NCBI GenBank assembly: GCA_963736455.1
Contig: CAVTON010000001.1
Coordinates: 806,001-870,000 of the forward strand
Length of the DNA stretch: 64,000 bases
Direction of reading: 5' to 3'
Origin: DAHUXD01 sp963736455
GTDB lineage: Bacteria; Acidobacteriota; Thermoanaerobaculia; UBA5066; Gp7-AA6
A program made the translations under genes and the position numbers. Positions 18,476 through 28,113 of the stretch are shown piece after piece. Each line of letters opens with the position of its first letter. The first letter of the stretch is position 1. The notes below the pieces were generated by a model that ran no database searches, was not told where the DNA came from, and was given only the letters and a program-made list of their open reading frames with translations.

Positions 18476-21400
18476 CTGATCAATACCAAGCTCGCGAACC
18501 GCTACGAGATCCTCGGGGAGCTCGGGCGCGGTGGAATGGGCGTCGTCTACCGCGCCCGCGATCCGCTGCTGAATCGGGAGGTGGCGGTCAAGCTGATTCC
18601 CTCGGCGGACCTGACCCCCGAGCTCGAGGAGCGGTTTCAGCGCGAGGCGCAGCTGGTCGCGCAGATGGACCATCCCTCGATCGTTCCGATCTACGACCTC
18701 GGACGTCACGAGGGCTCCCTCTTCTTCGTCATGCCGGTGGCGAGCGGCACCAACCTGCTGCGCCTGATCCGGGACCAGTCCCTGCACCTCGGCGAGGTCG
18801 TCGACCTCGGCATTCAGGCCGCCGAAGCGCTCGACTACAGCCACTCGCGGGGCGTCGTGCACCGCGACATCAAGCCCGCCAACATCATGGTCACCCGCGA
18901 CGACGGTGCGAGCGTGCGGGTCCGCGTCATGGATTTCGGCCTCGCCCACTCCTCGACGGAGTCGCGGCTGACAAAAACGGGCACGCTCGTCGGAACGGTC
19001 GCGTACCTTTCGCCGGAGCAGGTCGCCTCGAGGGCCTTCGACGGCCGCTCCGACATCTACTCGCTCGGCGTCGTGCTCTACGAGTGCCTCATCGGCGAGC
19101 CGCCGTTCACCGGCGAGGTGCAATCCATCCTGTACCGCATCGTCCACGAGATTCCTCAGCCGCCGCGGGCCCTCGGGGCCGAGATCCGGGAGGAGCTGCA
19201 GGACATCATCCTGCGCTGCCTGGAAAAGGATGCCGCCCGGCGGCCGCAGAAGGCGGGCCAGGTCGCCGACGCCCTGAGGCGCCACAAGTCGAGCCTCGCG
19301 ACGGACGAGTTCCGGATGTCGGTCGCCCTCTCCGCGAGCCGGACGATCTCGCGGCCGGCCCTCTCGCTGTTCATCGGGCGCGAGAAGGAGTTCGCGGAGC
19401 TGCAGCGCCGCCTGAACGCCGCCCTGTCGGGCGACTGTCAGTTCGCCGTGGTGGCGGGAGAACCGGGAATCGGGAAGACGCGCCTCCTCGAGGAGCTCAA
19501 GAACCTCGCGCAGGCGCGCAAGATACGCGTTCTCTACGGGAGGTTCGTCGAGCAGGACCGGTCCTTCTCGTATCAGGGATTCTCCGAGATCATCCAGGAT
19601 TACTTCCGCTCGCGCGACGCGAACTCGCCGGGAGAGCGGCCCGACTTCTCGGATCTCGCCGCCGACCTGATCGCTCTGTTCCCGCAGCTCTCCGAGGTCT
19701 CCGAATTGCGCGCCGCCGTCGGCGGCGACTCGCGAATCGCGGTGCCCGCCGCCGAGCGGAAGGTCGAGGATCGCATCCAGATCTTCGAGCTGCTCGCCCG
19801 GACGATGGCGCGCATCGCTGGCGGCAAGCCCCTCGTCCTCATCCTCGAGAATCTCCACGGGGCCGAGATTTCGATCGAGGCCCTGCAGTACGTCGTCCGC
19901 CGGCTCGGGCCCACGCCGACGCTGATCGTCGGCAGCTATCGCCAGACCGAAACGGATCGCCGGCACCCGTTGACGAAGATGCTCGACTCCTTCGTCGACG
20001 ATCCCCGTTTCGTCTCCCTGACGCTTCCGCCCTTCTCGCCGTCGGAGCATCGGGCCCTGGTCGAGTCGCTCGTCGGCGCCCCGAGGGTCTCGGACGAGCT
20101 GGCTCTCAGGCTGCGCGACGCGACCGAGGGGAATCCCTTCTTCACGAAGGAGCTCATCCGCTCCCTCGTCGAGTCGGGAGGCATCGCGCGCGACGACACC
20201 GGCGGCTGGAGCTTCTCGAAGGAGGCGGAGATCTCGGCCGACGCCCTGCCGGCGACGATCCAGCAGGCCGTCGAGAAGCGCGTCGAGCGGCTGCCGGAAG
20301 AGCTGCGCGACCTTCTCTCGATTGCCTCCGTCCTGGGGAAGTCGTTCGACTCCCGCGACCTCGAGACCATGGCCGAAGGAGCGAAGGGAATCGAGGACTC
20401 GATCGACCGGCTGATTCTCGAGGGCATCCTGGAGGAGGACCGCGAATCCCGCGGCGACCGGCTGACGTTCGCCAGCGGCATCGTCCGCGACGTTCTCTAC
20501 GGAGCCCTCTCGCGCCGGCGGCGGAGGTCCCTCCATCGCAAGTACGCCGAGCTCATCGAGCAGCGCTCGGCCGGCCGGCTCGAGCGCGTCTACCCGGAGC
20601 TCGTCCACCACTACTGGCAGGGCGACGTGCCGGAGAAGACCGTCGACTACGCGTTGAAGCTCGCGCGGAAGTCGCTCGACACCTTCAACCCGGAAGACGC
20701 GATCCGCGTCGCGAAGATCGCGCTCGAATTCCTCGAGGACGAGGACTGGTCGGGGGACGCGTCCCTCGAGGGCGAGGCGCGCCTGATGCACGCCCAGGGC
20801 CTGCGCATGACCGGAAACGTCGACGGCGCCCTGCGCGAGGCGGAGGCCGCCGCGAAGGTGTTCGACGCGGCCAGACAGCCGGCCCGATCGGTCGCGGCCA
20901 CCCTGTTCGCCGCCGAGGCCGCGTGGCAGGCGCGCCGGATCGACGACGCCCGGCGCTGGGTCGAGCGGGGGATCGACGCCGCTCGCTCGGCGAATGAAAA
21001 CGGCGCCCTCGTCAAGCTGCTGTCTCTCGGGGCGACCGTCGCGAACCTTCGCGGCGAGCACGCGCGAGCGACGGCGTACCAGGCCGAGATGGGAGCCCTG
21101 GCGCCCGGAGAGCCGTCGCCCGGCGAGGAGGAGATTCCGCGCGGCGGCACGCTCATCGTGGCCATGCCGAGCCCCGTGGCCGCGACCGAGCCGGCGATCT
21201 ACGACACGACCGAGGAGCACGAAGTCCTCGCCAACGTCTTCGAGACCCTGGTCACCGTCGACCCCCAGGGAAACCTGGCCCCCCAGCTCTGCGAGCGCTG
21301 GACCATGCTGAACGGCGGCGGCGCGATGGAGCTTCACCTGAGGCGAGGCGTTCTCTTCTCGGACGGATCCGTGCTGAACGCGGCCGCCGCAAAGTCCGCC

Positions 21401-24154
21401 CTCGAGCGCTCGATCCGGCTGTCGCGCGAAGTCCTGCCGGCCGCGTTCACCGCCGTCGAGGGGGTGGGCGACTTTCTCGACGGAAAGGCTCCGGCCGTTT
21501 CCGGGATCGAAGCGGCCTCCGACGACGTGCTCCGCATCCGGCTCGTCCATCCCGTACCGATTCTGCCGTCCCTGCTGACGGACGGCCGCACCGCGATCGC
21601 GGCGGCCGGAGCGGGAGGTCCGGGCCCGCCGCTCGGAACGGGCCCCTTCCAGCTCGCCTCGCATTCGCCCGAGGCGACCGTGCTCGAGCGCAACCCGCGG
21701 TACTGGAAACCTCCCGGACCGCCGCTCGACCGCATCGAGTTTCGAGCTTCCATGTCGCCGGCCGAGATCGCCGAGGGAATCCGGACGGGGCGGATCGACG
21801 TCGCCCGCGACCTGCTCCCCCAGGATCTCGAAAGCCTCCTGCGGGAGCCTCGCCTGAGGGGCGGCCTGGTGGAGACGATCAAGAAGAACGCGTACTTCGC
21901 GGTCTTTCACCAGGCGGGCGTGGCGGGCTCGAATCCCGCCCTGCGGGCGGCCCTCGCGGGACTCGCGCGGACACAGGATTTCGTCTGGGGCGCTCTCGGA
22001 CGCTTCGCGCTGCCCGCGACGGGCGTCATTCCGCCCGGGATCCTCGGCCATGACCCCGGCCGCCGCCAACCTCACCTCCCGCGCGAGAAGGCGCTCGAGA
22101 TGATTCGCTCGGCGGGCTTCGCGGGACCCGTGCGTTTGCGAGCGGTGATCCATCCCATCCTGCAGAACCAGTACGCGGCCCTCACGCAGGCGCTCCTGCG
22201 CCTGTGGTCCGACGTGGGCGTCGAGGTCGAGGTGGCGACGACGGCCATGCCCGCCTACCTCGACGCCTGGAACGCCGCCTCGGGCGTCGACCTGCTCATC
22301 GGACGCTGGATCGCCGACTACGACGACCCGGACAACTTCACGCACAACCTCTTCCATTCGGTCAACGGCCGGCTGCGGACATACTTCTCCTCTCCGGAGA
22401 TGGACCAGCTGCTCGAAGAAGCCCGCGCCGAGCCTCGGTCCGCCGCGCGCGAGACCCTGTACCGGAGAATCGAGCACAGCCTTCTCGATCCGGGAATCCT
22501 CATCCCTCTCTTCCACGACGTCGCCTACCGCATCGCGAGCCCGGCCGTCCGAGGAATTCAGCTGCACACGACCGCGCCCTACGTCAACTACGCCGAACTC
22601 GGGAAGGCCTCGGCGGCGCCCGCGGCGGAAGCGCCGGAACACGGGATCGGGGGCGGGGTCCTGCACGTCCCGATCCAGGGGGTCGTCCGCAGCCTCGACA
22701 TCTCGTTGACGAGCACCGTCGAGCAGGCCGACGTTCTGCCGAGCATCTTCGAGACGCTGACCTGGGCCATCGAAGGAACCCGCATCGTGCCCTGGCTCGC
22801 CTCGGAGGTCCTCATGGAGAACGGAGGCTCGCGCTTCCGGATCCGCCTCCAGTCGGGTGTGCGATTCCATGACGGGCGCCGGCTCACGGCTCGCGATGTC
22901 CGCCACTCCTGGGAGCGCCTGCTCCTGAGTCCGGCGAGCGAGAGCCGCTACGTCCTCTCGGTCATCCGGGGCGCCGGGCGCCTCCTCGACGCAACGGCCT
23001 CGGACCTCGCCGGGTTCCACATCCTGTCGCCGACGGAATTCGTGGTGGATCTCGACAACCCGGTCCCCTTCTTCCCGGCGATGATCTCGTACGCCGCCAC
23101 GGCCATCGTTCCGGAAGGAACCGCGGCGATCGGCCCGAGCGTCCGCGAGGGCGCCATCGGCACCGGCGCCTTCCGAGTCGTCAGCTTCGAGCCGGGCCGG
23201 CGCCTCGAGCTCGAGCGCAACCCCCATTACTGGCGCGCCGACCGCCCGCGCGCCGACGGCGTAGTCTTCCACCTCGGTCTGCCGCCCGAAGAGGTTCGCA
23301 ACGAGTTCCTGGCCGGCCGGCTCTCGATCGCGCGCGACCTGCTTCCGGCCGACGCGGAGGCCTTTCGTCACGATCCGCGGTTCGCTTCCGGCTATCGCGA
23401 GAGCCCTCGCCTCACGACGTACATCGTGACGTTCAGCACCCGCCGCGGTCCGCTGCGCGACGCCGAGGCACGCCGCGGCGTGCTTCGAGCGCTCAAGACG
23501 GCCGGGCTCGTGCGCCGCACCCTCGGACGCCTGGCGATCCCGGCGCACGGCCTGATTCCGCCGGGCCTTCTCGGCTACTCGGCCAGCCCGCCGGATTCCG
23601 GCCGGCGCGCGGCCGGCGACTCGTCCCCCTCGGACAGCTCGGTCGAGGCCACGGTCTCGCGCGAGACCGTCGACCTGGCGGCCGCGGTGCACCCGATCTT
23701 CTTCGGCGAGTTCGCGAATTACTTCAAGGAGCTCAATGAGGCGTTCCGGGAGATCGGCTATCGCCTCCGGCCGGCCAACCAGACCATGGCCGAATACCTC
23801 AAGCTCTCCGATGCGGGTGATGCGGACGTCGACGTCGGCCGCTGGACGGCGGACTACCCGGATACGGACACGTTCGCGTTCGGCTGCCTCCACACCTCGT
23901 CGGGGGCGTACCGGAATTACCTCGGGTCACCGGAGCTCGATCGCCTCGCGGAACGGGGGCGCGTCGAGATCGACCCGCGCGTGCGGCACTCGGTGTACCG
24001 GCAGGTCGAGGAGCTGATCGCGCGGGACGCTCTCATGCTGCCGCTCTTCCACGATCAGGTCTATTGCTTCGCTCGGCCCGAGCTCCAGGGCCTGACCACG
24101 ATCGGCCAGTCGAACGCCGTCATCCCCTACGAAGACCTCTGGATCCGGCGCTGA
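18476..24154 (+). CDS. Ser/Thr kinase - STAND-like ATPase - tandem SBP_bac_5 fusion protein
   Basis: A protein of about 1892 aa with no signal peptide or membrane helix. Domains in order: Hanks-type kinase (residues 10-275; invariant Lys near 39, HRD 129-131, DFG 153-155); AAA/STAND-like ATPase (about 298-600; Walker A GEPGIGKTR near 328, Walker-B-like LVLILENLHG near 453); helical TPR-like region (about 650-880); then two oligopeptide/nickel-type solute-binding domains, about 889-1385 and 1392-1892, that are clearly related to each other (LPATGVIPPGILG versus IPAHGLIPPGLLG). Such SBPs are normally periplasmic lipoproteins; here they are cytosolic. The canonical kinase start lacks ATG/GTG/TTG: CTG at 18476 with GGAG 8 nt upstream is the best start, otherwise the ATG at 18536 would delete part of the glycine-rich loop. 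Role inferred: an intracellular ligand-sensing kinase. Confidence 0.85.
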   Translation: MINTKLANRYEILGELGRGGMGVVYRARDPLLNREVAVKLIPSADLTPELEERFQREAQLVAQMDHPSIVPIYDLGRHEGSLFFVMPVASGTNLLRLIRDQSLHLGEVVDLGIQAAEALDYSHSRGVVHRDIKPANIMVTRDDGASVRVRVMDFGLAHSSTESRLTKTGTLVGTVAYLSPEQVASRAFDGRSDIYSLGVVLYECLIGEPPFTGEVQSILYRIVHEIPQPPRALGAEIREELQDIILRCLEKDAARRPQKAGQVADALRRHKSSLATDEFRMSVALSASRTISRPALSLFIGREKEFAELQRRLNAALSGDCQFAVVAGEPGIGKTRLLEELKNLAQARKIRVLYGRFVEQDRSFSYQGFSEIIQDYFRSRDANSPGERPDFSDLAADLIALFPQLSEVSELRAAVGGDSRIAVPAAERKVEDRIQIFELLARTMARIAGGKPLVLILENLHGAEISIEALQYVVRRLGPTPTLIVGSYRQTETDRRHPLTKMLDSFVDDPRFVSLTLPPFSPSEHRALVESLVGAPRVSDELALRLRDATEGNPFFTKELIRSLVESGGIARDDTGGWSFSKEAEISADALPATIQQAVEKRVERLPEELRDLLSIASVLGKSFDSRDLETMAEGAKGIEDSIDRLILEGILEEDRESRGDRLTFASGIVRDVLYGALSRRRRRSLHRKYAELIEQRSAGRLERVYPELVHHYWQGDVPEKTVDYALKLARKSLDTFNPEDAIRVAKIALEFLEDEDWSGDASLEGEARLMHAQGLRMTGNVDGALREAEAAAKVFDAARQPARSVAATLFAAEAAWQARRIDDARRWVERGIDAARSANENGALVKLLSLGATVANLRGEHARATAYQAEMGALAPGEPSPGEEEIPRGGTLIVAMPSPVAATEPAIYDTTEEHEVLANVFETLVTVDPQGNLAPQLCERWTMLNGGGAMELHLRRGVLFSDGSVLNAAAAKSALERSIRLSREVLPAAFTAVEGVGDFLDGKAPAVSGIEAASDDVLRIRLVHPVPILPSLLTDGRTAIAAAGAGGPGPPLGTGPFQLASHSPEATVLERNPRYWKPPGPPLDRIEFRASMSPAEIAEGIRTGRIDVARDLLPQDLESLLREPRLRGGLVETIKKNAYFAVFHQAGVAGSNPALRAALAGLARTQDFVWGALGRFALPATGVIPPGILGHDPGRRQPHLPREKALEMIRSAGFAGPVRLRAVIHPILQNQYAALTQALLRLWSDVGVEVEVATTAMPAYLDAWNAASGVDLLIGRWIADYDDPDNFTHNLFHSVNGRLRTYFSSPEMDQLLEEARAEPRSAARETLYRRIEHSLLDPGILIPLFHDVAYRIASPAVRGIQLHTTAPYVNYAELGKASAAPAAEAPEHGIGGGVLHVPIQGVVRSLDISLTSTVEQADVLPSIFETLTWAIEGTRIVPWLASEVLMENGGSRFRIRLQSGVRFHDGRRLTARDVRHSWERLLLSPASESRYVLSVIRGAGRLLDATASDLAGFHILSPTEFVVDLDNPVPFFPAMISYAATAIVPEGTAAIGPSVREGAIGTGAFRVVSFEPGRRLELERNPHYWRADRPRADGVVFHLGLPPEEVRNEFLAGRLSIARDLLPADAEAFRHDPRFASGYRESPRLTTYIVTFSTRRGPLRDAEARRGVLRALKTAGLVRRTLGRLAIPAHGLIPPGLLGYSASPPDSGRRAAGDSSPSDSSVEATVSRETVDLAAAVHPIFFGEFANYFKELNEAFREIGYRLRPANQTMAEYLKLSDAGDADVDVGRWTADYPDTDTFAFGCLHTSSGAYRNYLGSPELDRLAERGRVEIDPRVRHSVYRQVEELIARDALMLPLFHDQVYCFARPELQGLTTIGQSNAVIPYEDLWIRR

Positions 24155-24166
24155 GAGGCGGCGAGG

Positions 24167-26740
24167 CTAGTCCGGAGAGGTCCCGCTCCGGATCCGCAGC
24201 GATCCCTCCTCGACCCAGTGGGCGAGCACTCGGCGGATGCGGTAGGAGTCGCTCGCCACGACCGCCTCGCAATCGACCGGGGTCGCGCCCTGGCTCACCC
24301 GCTCCCAGAGCGCCTGCAGAACGCTGCCGTCCTTCTCGCCGGGGAACGGAGTGGCCGCAACCCCCGTCCGCTCCAGCCGGACCGCGTCGGGCACCAGCAC
24401 GGCGGCCTCCTGGAATTCGTCGTACCGGCGCATCGCCTCGAGGGTGAGCGGAAGAACCTCGCGGACCGCTTCCGCCGACGGGGGCGGCTCGCCTTTGACG
24501 AAGCTGAACTGGCCCGGAACGGGTTTTTCGAAGAGCTGGTAGAAGGCGTTTTCGCCCTGCAGGTGTCCGCGGCGGATGTCTGTCAGCTTTCCTCCGCGCA
24601 GTGCGATGCGGGCGAAGACGTCGCCGCCTTTCGGCCCTCGCAGCGTCAACGACCCGGAGGCGGAAGACTCGGCCAGGCTCTGCAGCAACGCGGGCAGGCC
24701 GAACACCTCGAGATCGCCCTGGAGGCTCGCGGCGGAGGCTTCGGGCGCTCCCGGAGCGGCCGGGACGGTCTCGGCGGCGGCGGGCTCCGCGGGCTTTGGC
24801 CGATCGAACCCCGAGAGCGCTTTCTTTGCGGCGCGTCCCGCGTCCTGCGCGCCGAACCGCGAGGCCATTTCCTCGAGCGCACGGCGGACGGAGGGCGCCG
24901 GCGTGCTCGCCAGCGCTTCTACGATGCGCACCAGGTTCTGATCGTTCTGCCGCAGCGTCATGCCGAGAAGCTTGAACGGGAGATTCGCCTTCAGGAGCGC
25001 GAGCAGCTGGTCGACGGTCTCGGTGTCCTCCGACATGTCCTGCCCGCCGAGCTCGGAGAGCCGCGCGACCGTGTCCCCGAGCTGGGGCTGCTTGCGCCCG
25101 GCGTGGTCGATGAGCGCCCGGCGGGCTCGCGGGGCGGGAAGCTTGCCGAGCGTCGCGGCGACCCGGTCGAGCAGGGCCCGCAGGTCCTTGGCCTCGTACG
25201 GCGCGCCCTCGGGCTCGGCGAGCATGCCCTCGAGCTCGAAGAGCATCTGGGTCAGACCCTGCTCGGCGCGTTCGTCCTTGTACTGGGCGAGGGTCGCAAC
25301 GGCTTCCTTGACCAGGACGAGGGGCAGGCCGAGCTGCGCGTGGCGCAGGACCACGTCGCTCTCTTCCTCGAAAGAGGCCTCGGGACTCTTCGGGATGCGG
25401 CGCAGGAGGTAAACGAGGTTGCGGCGGTAGAACCACTCCTCGTCGTCGACGGCCCGGGAAGGAACCCGGCTCAGCTCATGGTAGGCGGTCGCGCGGGCCG
25501 CCGCACCGTGGACCTCGAGCAACGCGAGGATCAGCCGGCGGCGGTCGCGCTTCTGCTCGCGGCGCAGCTCCTCGAGCAGGCCCTCCGGGCGAAAGGCGGT
25601 GAAGAACTGGAGGACCTTGCGCAGCAGCGAGTGCTGCTCCGGTTTCTCGGTGAACTTGCGCAGCTGCTCGCCGTCGAGCGTGTCTCCGAGCCGCCGGCGG
25701 ACCAGCTCGACCGTTCCCGCATCCACCTTCTTCTCCGACGTCAGCCGGTCGGCGAGCTCGAGCATCGAGACGGCCTGGGGGAGCGAGCCTTCGTTGAAGC
25801 GATCGATGCCCGCCCGGACCATCTCCTGGAAGCGCTTCCCGGCCTCGACGGGATCCTCGGCGTCGGCGATGATGCGCCGCATCGCGCCGAGCGCCCCGGA
25901 CTCGGGGACGGATGGCGCGCCCGCGGCGGAGGGCAAGGCCGGCATCACCCAGCCCGGGAGGGTCTGCGAGAGCGCCCGGAAGATGCTGTCGGTTCCCGCC
26001 TCGAGGCCCATCTGCTTCAGACGCGCGAGGTGCGCTTCGAGCTCCCCGGCCGAATGCGCGCTGCGTGCCGCGAAGGCCAGGGCCTCGCTCGCGCCGGGAG
26101 CGAGGGGGACGGGCGCGCCCGCGGGGACGACCGAGCCGAGCGCGGAGGCCGGAGCCGCCGCTCCCCCGGCCGGCCTCGCGAGGCCGCCCTGCGCCTCCAG
26201 GCGCTCCAGCACCAGGGAAAAGCGATGCAGCGTGTCGGCCTGCGTCTCTGCCGAGCCGGACGGCGCGGCGGAGCCCGCCGCGGCGGCGGAGGCGCTCGAG
26301 CGAGGCCCGCTGCCTTCGGTCGGCGCCTGTCGAAAGATGTTCTGAGCCTGGGAGATCGATGCCGGAGCTTCTCCGAGCCGCCCGAGGTTCTCGAGAAGCA
26401 TCGCCCGGTCCTCCGCCGGGCACAACTGGAGGATCAGCGGACGCAGACCCGCCAGATAGGCCTCCAGGGGCTCGCGGGGCACGAGCCGGAACTCCGCCAT
26501 CATCTGGATCTTCTTGAGCGTGTGGAACAGGTAGTCGGACACCGGAACGGCCGCGGCGCTGCCCCTCCGATACTGCGCGCCCGTCCACGCCCGGATCGCG
26601 TCGGCGACGACGTCGGGCGGATATTTCATGAGCAGCTGCACCGAGTCCGCCACGATCAGGGGCGCGACCGCATCGGACAGGTACTGCTGCAGCTCGATCA
26701 GAGCCTCCTGCAGCTCCGGATTGGGCGGCTGGGCCGACAA
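24167..26740 (-). CDS. HEAT-like repeat protein with C-terminal DUF4388
   Basis: An 857-aa soluble protein. An alpha-helical N-terminus (1-130) leads to an Ala/Ser/Pro-rich low-complexity stretch (about 140-240), a long helical HEAT-like region (about 260-640) and a DUF4388 domain near 655-750 (LQGDLEVFGLPALLQSLAE, then GSLTLRGPKGG). DUF4388/PATAN-type domains occur in bacterial signalling and motility proteins. The C-terminal 100 residues look helical and winged-helix-like. The enzymatic role is unknown. Its stop lies 12 bp from the stop of the giant kinase on the other strand, with no room for a conventional terminator. Confidence 0.7.
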   Translation of the reverse strand: MSAQPPNPELQEALIELQQYLSDAVAPLIVADSVQLLMKYPPDVVADAIRAWTGAQYRRGSAAAVPVSDYLFHTLKKIQMMAEFRLVPREPLEAYLAGLRPLILQLCPAEDRAMLLENLGRLGEAPASISQAQNIFRQAPTEGSGPRSSASAAAAGSAAPSGSAETQADTLHRFSLVLERLEAQGGLARPAGGAAAPASALGSVVPAGAPVPLAPGASEALAFAARSAHSAGELEAHLARLKQMGLEAGTDSIFRALSQTLPGWVMPALPSAAGAPSVPESGALGAMRRIIADAEDPVEAGKRFQEMVRAGIDRFNEGSLPQAVSMLELADRLTSEKKVDAGTVELVRRRLGDTLDGEQLRKFTEKPEQHSLLRKVLQFFTAFRPEGLLEELRREQKRDRRRLILALLEVHGAAARATAYHELSRVPSRAVDDEEWFYRRNLVYLLRRIPKSPEASFEEESDVVLRHAQLGLPLVLVKEAVATLAQYKDERAEQGLTQMLFELEGMLAEPEGAPYEAKDLRALLDRVAATLGKLPAPRARRALIDHAGRKQPQLGDTVARLSELGGQDMSEDTETVDQLLALLKANLPFKLLGMTLRQNDQNLVRIVEALASTPAPSVRRALEEMASRFGAQDAGRAAKKALSGFDRPKPAEPAAAETVPAAPGAPEASAASLQGDLEVFGLPALLQSLAESSASGSLTLRGPKGGDVFARIALRGGKLTDIRRGHLQGENAFYQLFEKPVPGQFSFVKGEPPPSAEAVREVLPLTLEAMRRYDEFQEAAVLVPDAVRLERTGVAATPFPGEKDGSVLQALWERVSQGATPVDCEAVVASDSYRIRRVLAHWVEEGSLRIRSGTSPD

Positions 26741-26836
26741 GCTCTCTCCGTGTCTCTTCTTAGTCTAACTCAAAGAGAGCGAAGAAGATAGACGTCGAAC
26801 CGGAAATCGAAGCCGGACGCAGCGGCCCGCGGAAGT

Positions 26837-27919
26837 CTAGGCCGGCGAGATGGTCAGATCGCCGCTCGAGGTGCGGACCCGAATGTGCGCGCCCCCCGAG
26901 CCGCGCCGGTATCCGACGACGCGATCGGAATGGCTGATCTCCGTTCCGTCGGAAAACCGCACGTCCATGTCTCCGCTGGACTGGTCGGCATCCACGTCGA
27001 AGCTCATCCCCTCCGGCAGGCGCAGCGAGACGTCGCCGCTCGAGGTCCGAATCCGCGCATCGCGCAGCCCGGTGCCGGCGGCCTCGAAGGTCACATCGCC
27101 GGAGCTGGCCCGCGCCGAGAACTCCTGGAGGTCGGCGTCCGTCAGGCGGATGTCCCCCGAGGTGGAGTCGAACTCCGCGCGGCGGGCCTTGACCGAGCGC
27201 AGCCCGACGTCGCCGGAGTTCGTGTGAAAGGAGAGGGAGTCGCCCTCGAAGCCCTCGAGATCGCAGTCGCCGCTCGAAAAATCGGACGACCAGCTCCCCT
27301 TGATGTCGCGGGCGCGGATGTCGCCGGAAGAGCCCTCGAGGGTCAGCTTCCCGTCGAGGCGGCGCAGGCGCAGGTCCGCGCTCGACACCCGGAAGGCGAG
27401 CTCGCCCCGAATCCCGTCCGCGTCCACACGTCCCACGAGATTCGCAAAGGCGGCCGAGACGCTCGCCGCCGGAACGCGCACGTCCAGGTCCGCGTAGACC
27501 GAGGACCCGCGGCCGCGATTGATCCGCACGCGGTGTCCGTCGTACTCGTAGGATTCCGAGCTCGACCATCCGAAGAAGCCGTCGTCGTCCCCGCGCTCCC
27601 GATAGCGGAACGTCGAGATCCTGTCGTACGGATACCGGACACGCAGGGTCGCCTCGCCGTTTCCTCCGCTCACGCGCTCGAGCCGGACGGCGTCGGCGAG
27701 CTCCGCGGTGTCGGCATGGACCGTGGCCACGATCTCGATCGCGGAACCCGTCCCCGCCGTGATCCGCATCGTTCCGAGCAGATTCTCGACCGCGAAACGG
27801 GAGGCGTCGGCCCCGGTCAGCTCGGCGCGGACGGTCCGGACCGTTTCCGCCCGAACCGGAGGAGCGGAAGCCAGCAGCGCACCCAGGGCGAGGACCGACG
27901 ACAGCACCGATACACGCAT
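26837..27919 (-). CDS. DUF4097 family secreted beta-strand-repeat protein
   Basis: A 360-aa exported protein: positively charged start, hydrophobic stretch and a likely Ala-x-Ala cleavage site before ETVRT (about residue 24). The remainder is a DUF4097/DUF4098-type parallel beta repeat, with the motif SSGD or TSGD recurring about every 20 residues (for example near 195, 212, 232, 252, 271 and 291). DUF4097 genes are often next to regulators and M56 or kinase genes; the exact function is unknown. It is divergent from the blaI-like gene across a palindrome, which suggests shared control. The protein is probably periplasmic. Confidence 0.83.
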   Translation of the reverse strand: MRVSVLSSVLALGALLASAPPVRAETVRTVRAELTGADASRFAVENLLGTMRITAGTGSAIEIVATVHADTAELADAVRLERVSGGNGEATLRVRYPYDRISTFRYRERGDDDGFFGWSSSESYEYDGHRVRINRGRGSSVYADLDVRVPAASVSAAFANLVGRVDADGIRGELAFRVSSADLRLRRLDGKLTLEGSSGDIRARDIKGSWSSDFSSGDCDLEGFEGDSLSFHTNSGDVGLRSVKARRAEFDSTSGDIRLTDADLQEFSARASSGDVTFEAAGTGLRDARIRTSSGDVSLRLPEGMSFDVDADQSSGDMDVRFSDGTEISHSDRVVGYRRGSGGAHIRVRTSSGDLTISPA

Positions 27920-28053
27920 GAATCCTCCGGGGCGCCCGGGTCGGGGCGCCGTAATTCCGGTTACGCCCCATGGGGAGAAAGGTTCCCGGATTTCTGGCGA
28001 TCGGAGCCATCCGGGAAACCTTTCGGGCGGGCATGCGTACCTGAGACCGAAAG

Positions 28054-28086
28054 GCTAAAAAATTCGCACATGCTAATTTTTTAGCA
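28054..28086. promoter_or_regulatory. AT-rich perfect palindrome, candidate BlaI-type operator
   Basis: An 11-bp perfect inverted repeat, GCTAAAAAATT (28054-28064) and AATTTTTTAGC (28075-28085), lies 28 bp before the blaI ATG in the divergent gap 27920-28113. A second nested dyad, TGCTAA/TTAGCA, covers 28071-28086. The AT content stands out from the GC-rich surroundings. A divergent gap does not need a terminator, so an operator for the BlaI-family repressor is the better reading. Inference; binding not shown. Confidence 0.6.
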
Positions 28087-28113
28087 GTAAGCTTTGGACG
28101 GAGGGCCCGCCGG

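Noticed and set aside
18335..23893. Very long open frame on the strand opposite the giant kinase
   Set aside because: High GC in the third codon position keeps the antisense frame open. The translation is Arg/Glu/Gly-rich with no recognisable domain.
28054..28086. AT-rich palindrome read as a terminator
   Set aside because: It lies in a divergent promoter gap, where no transcript should end; an operator is a better fit.
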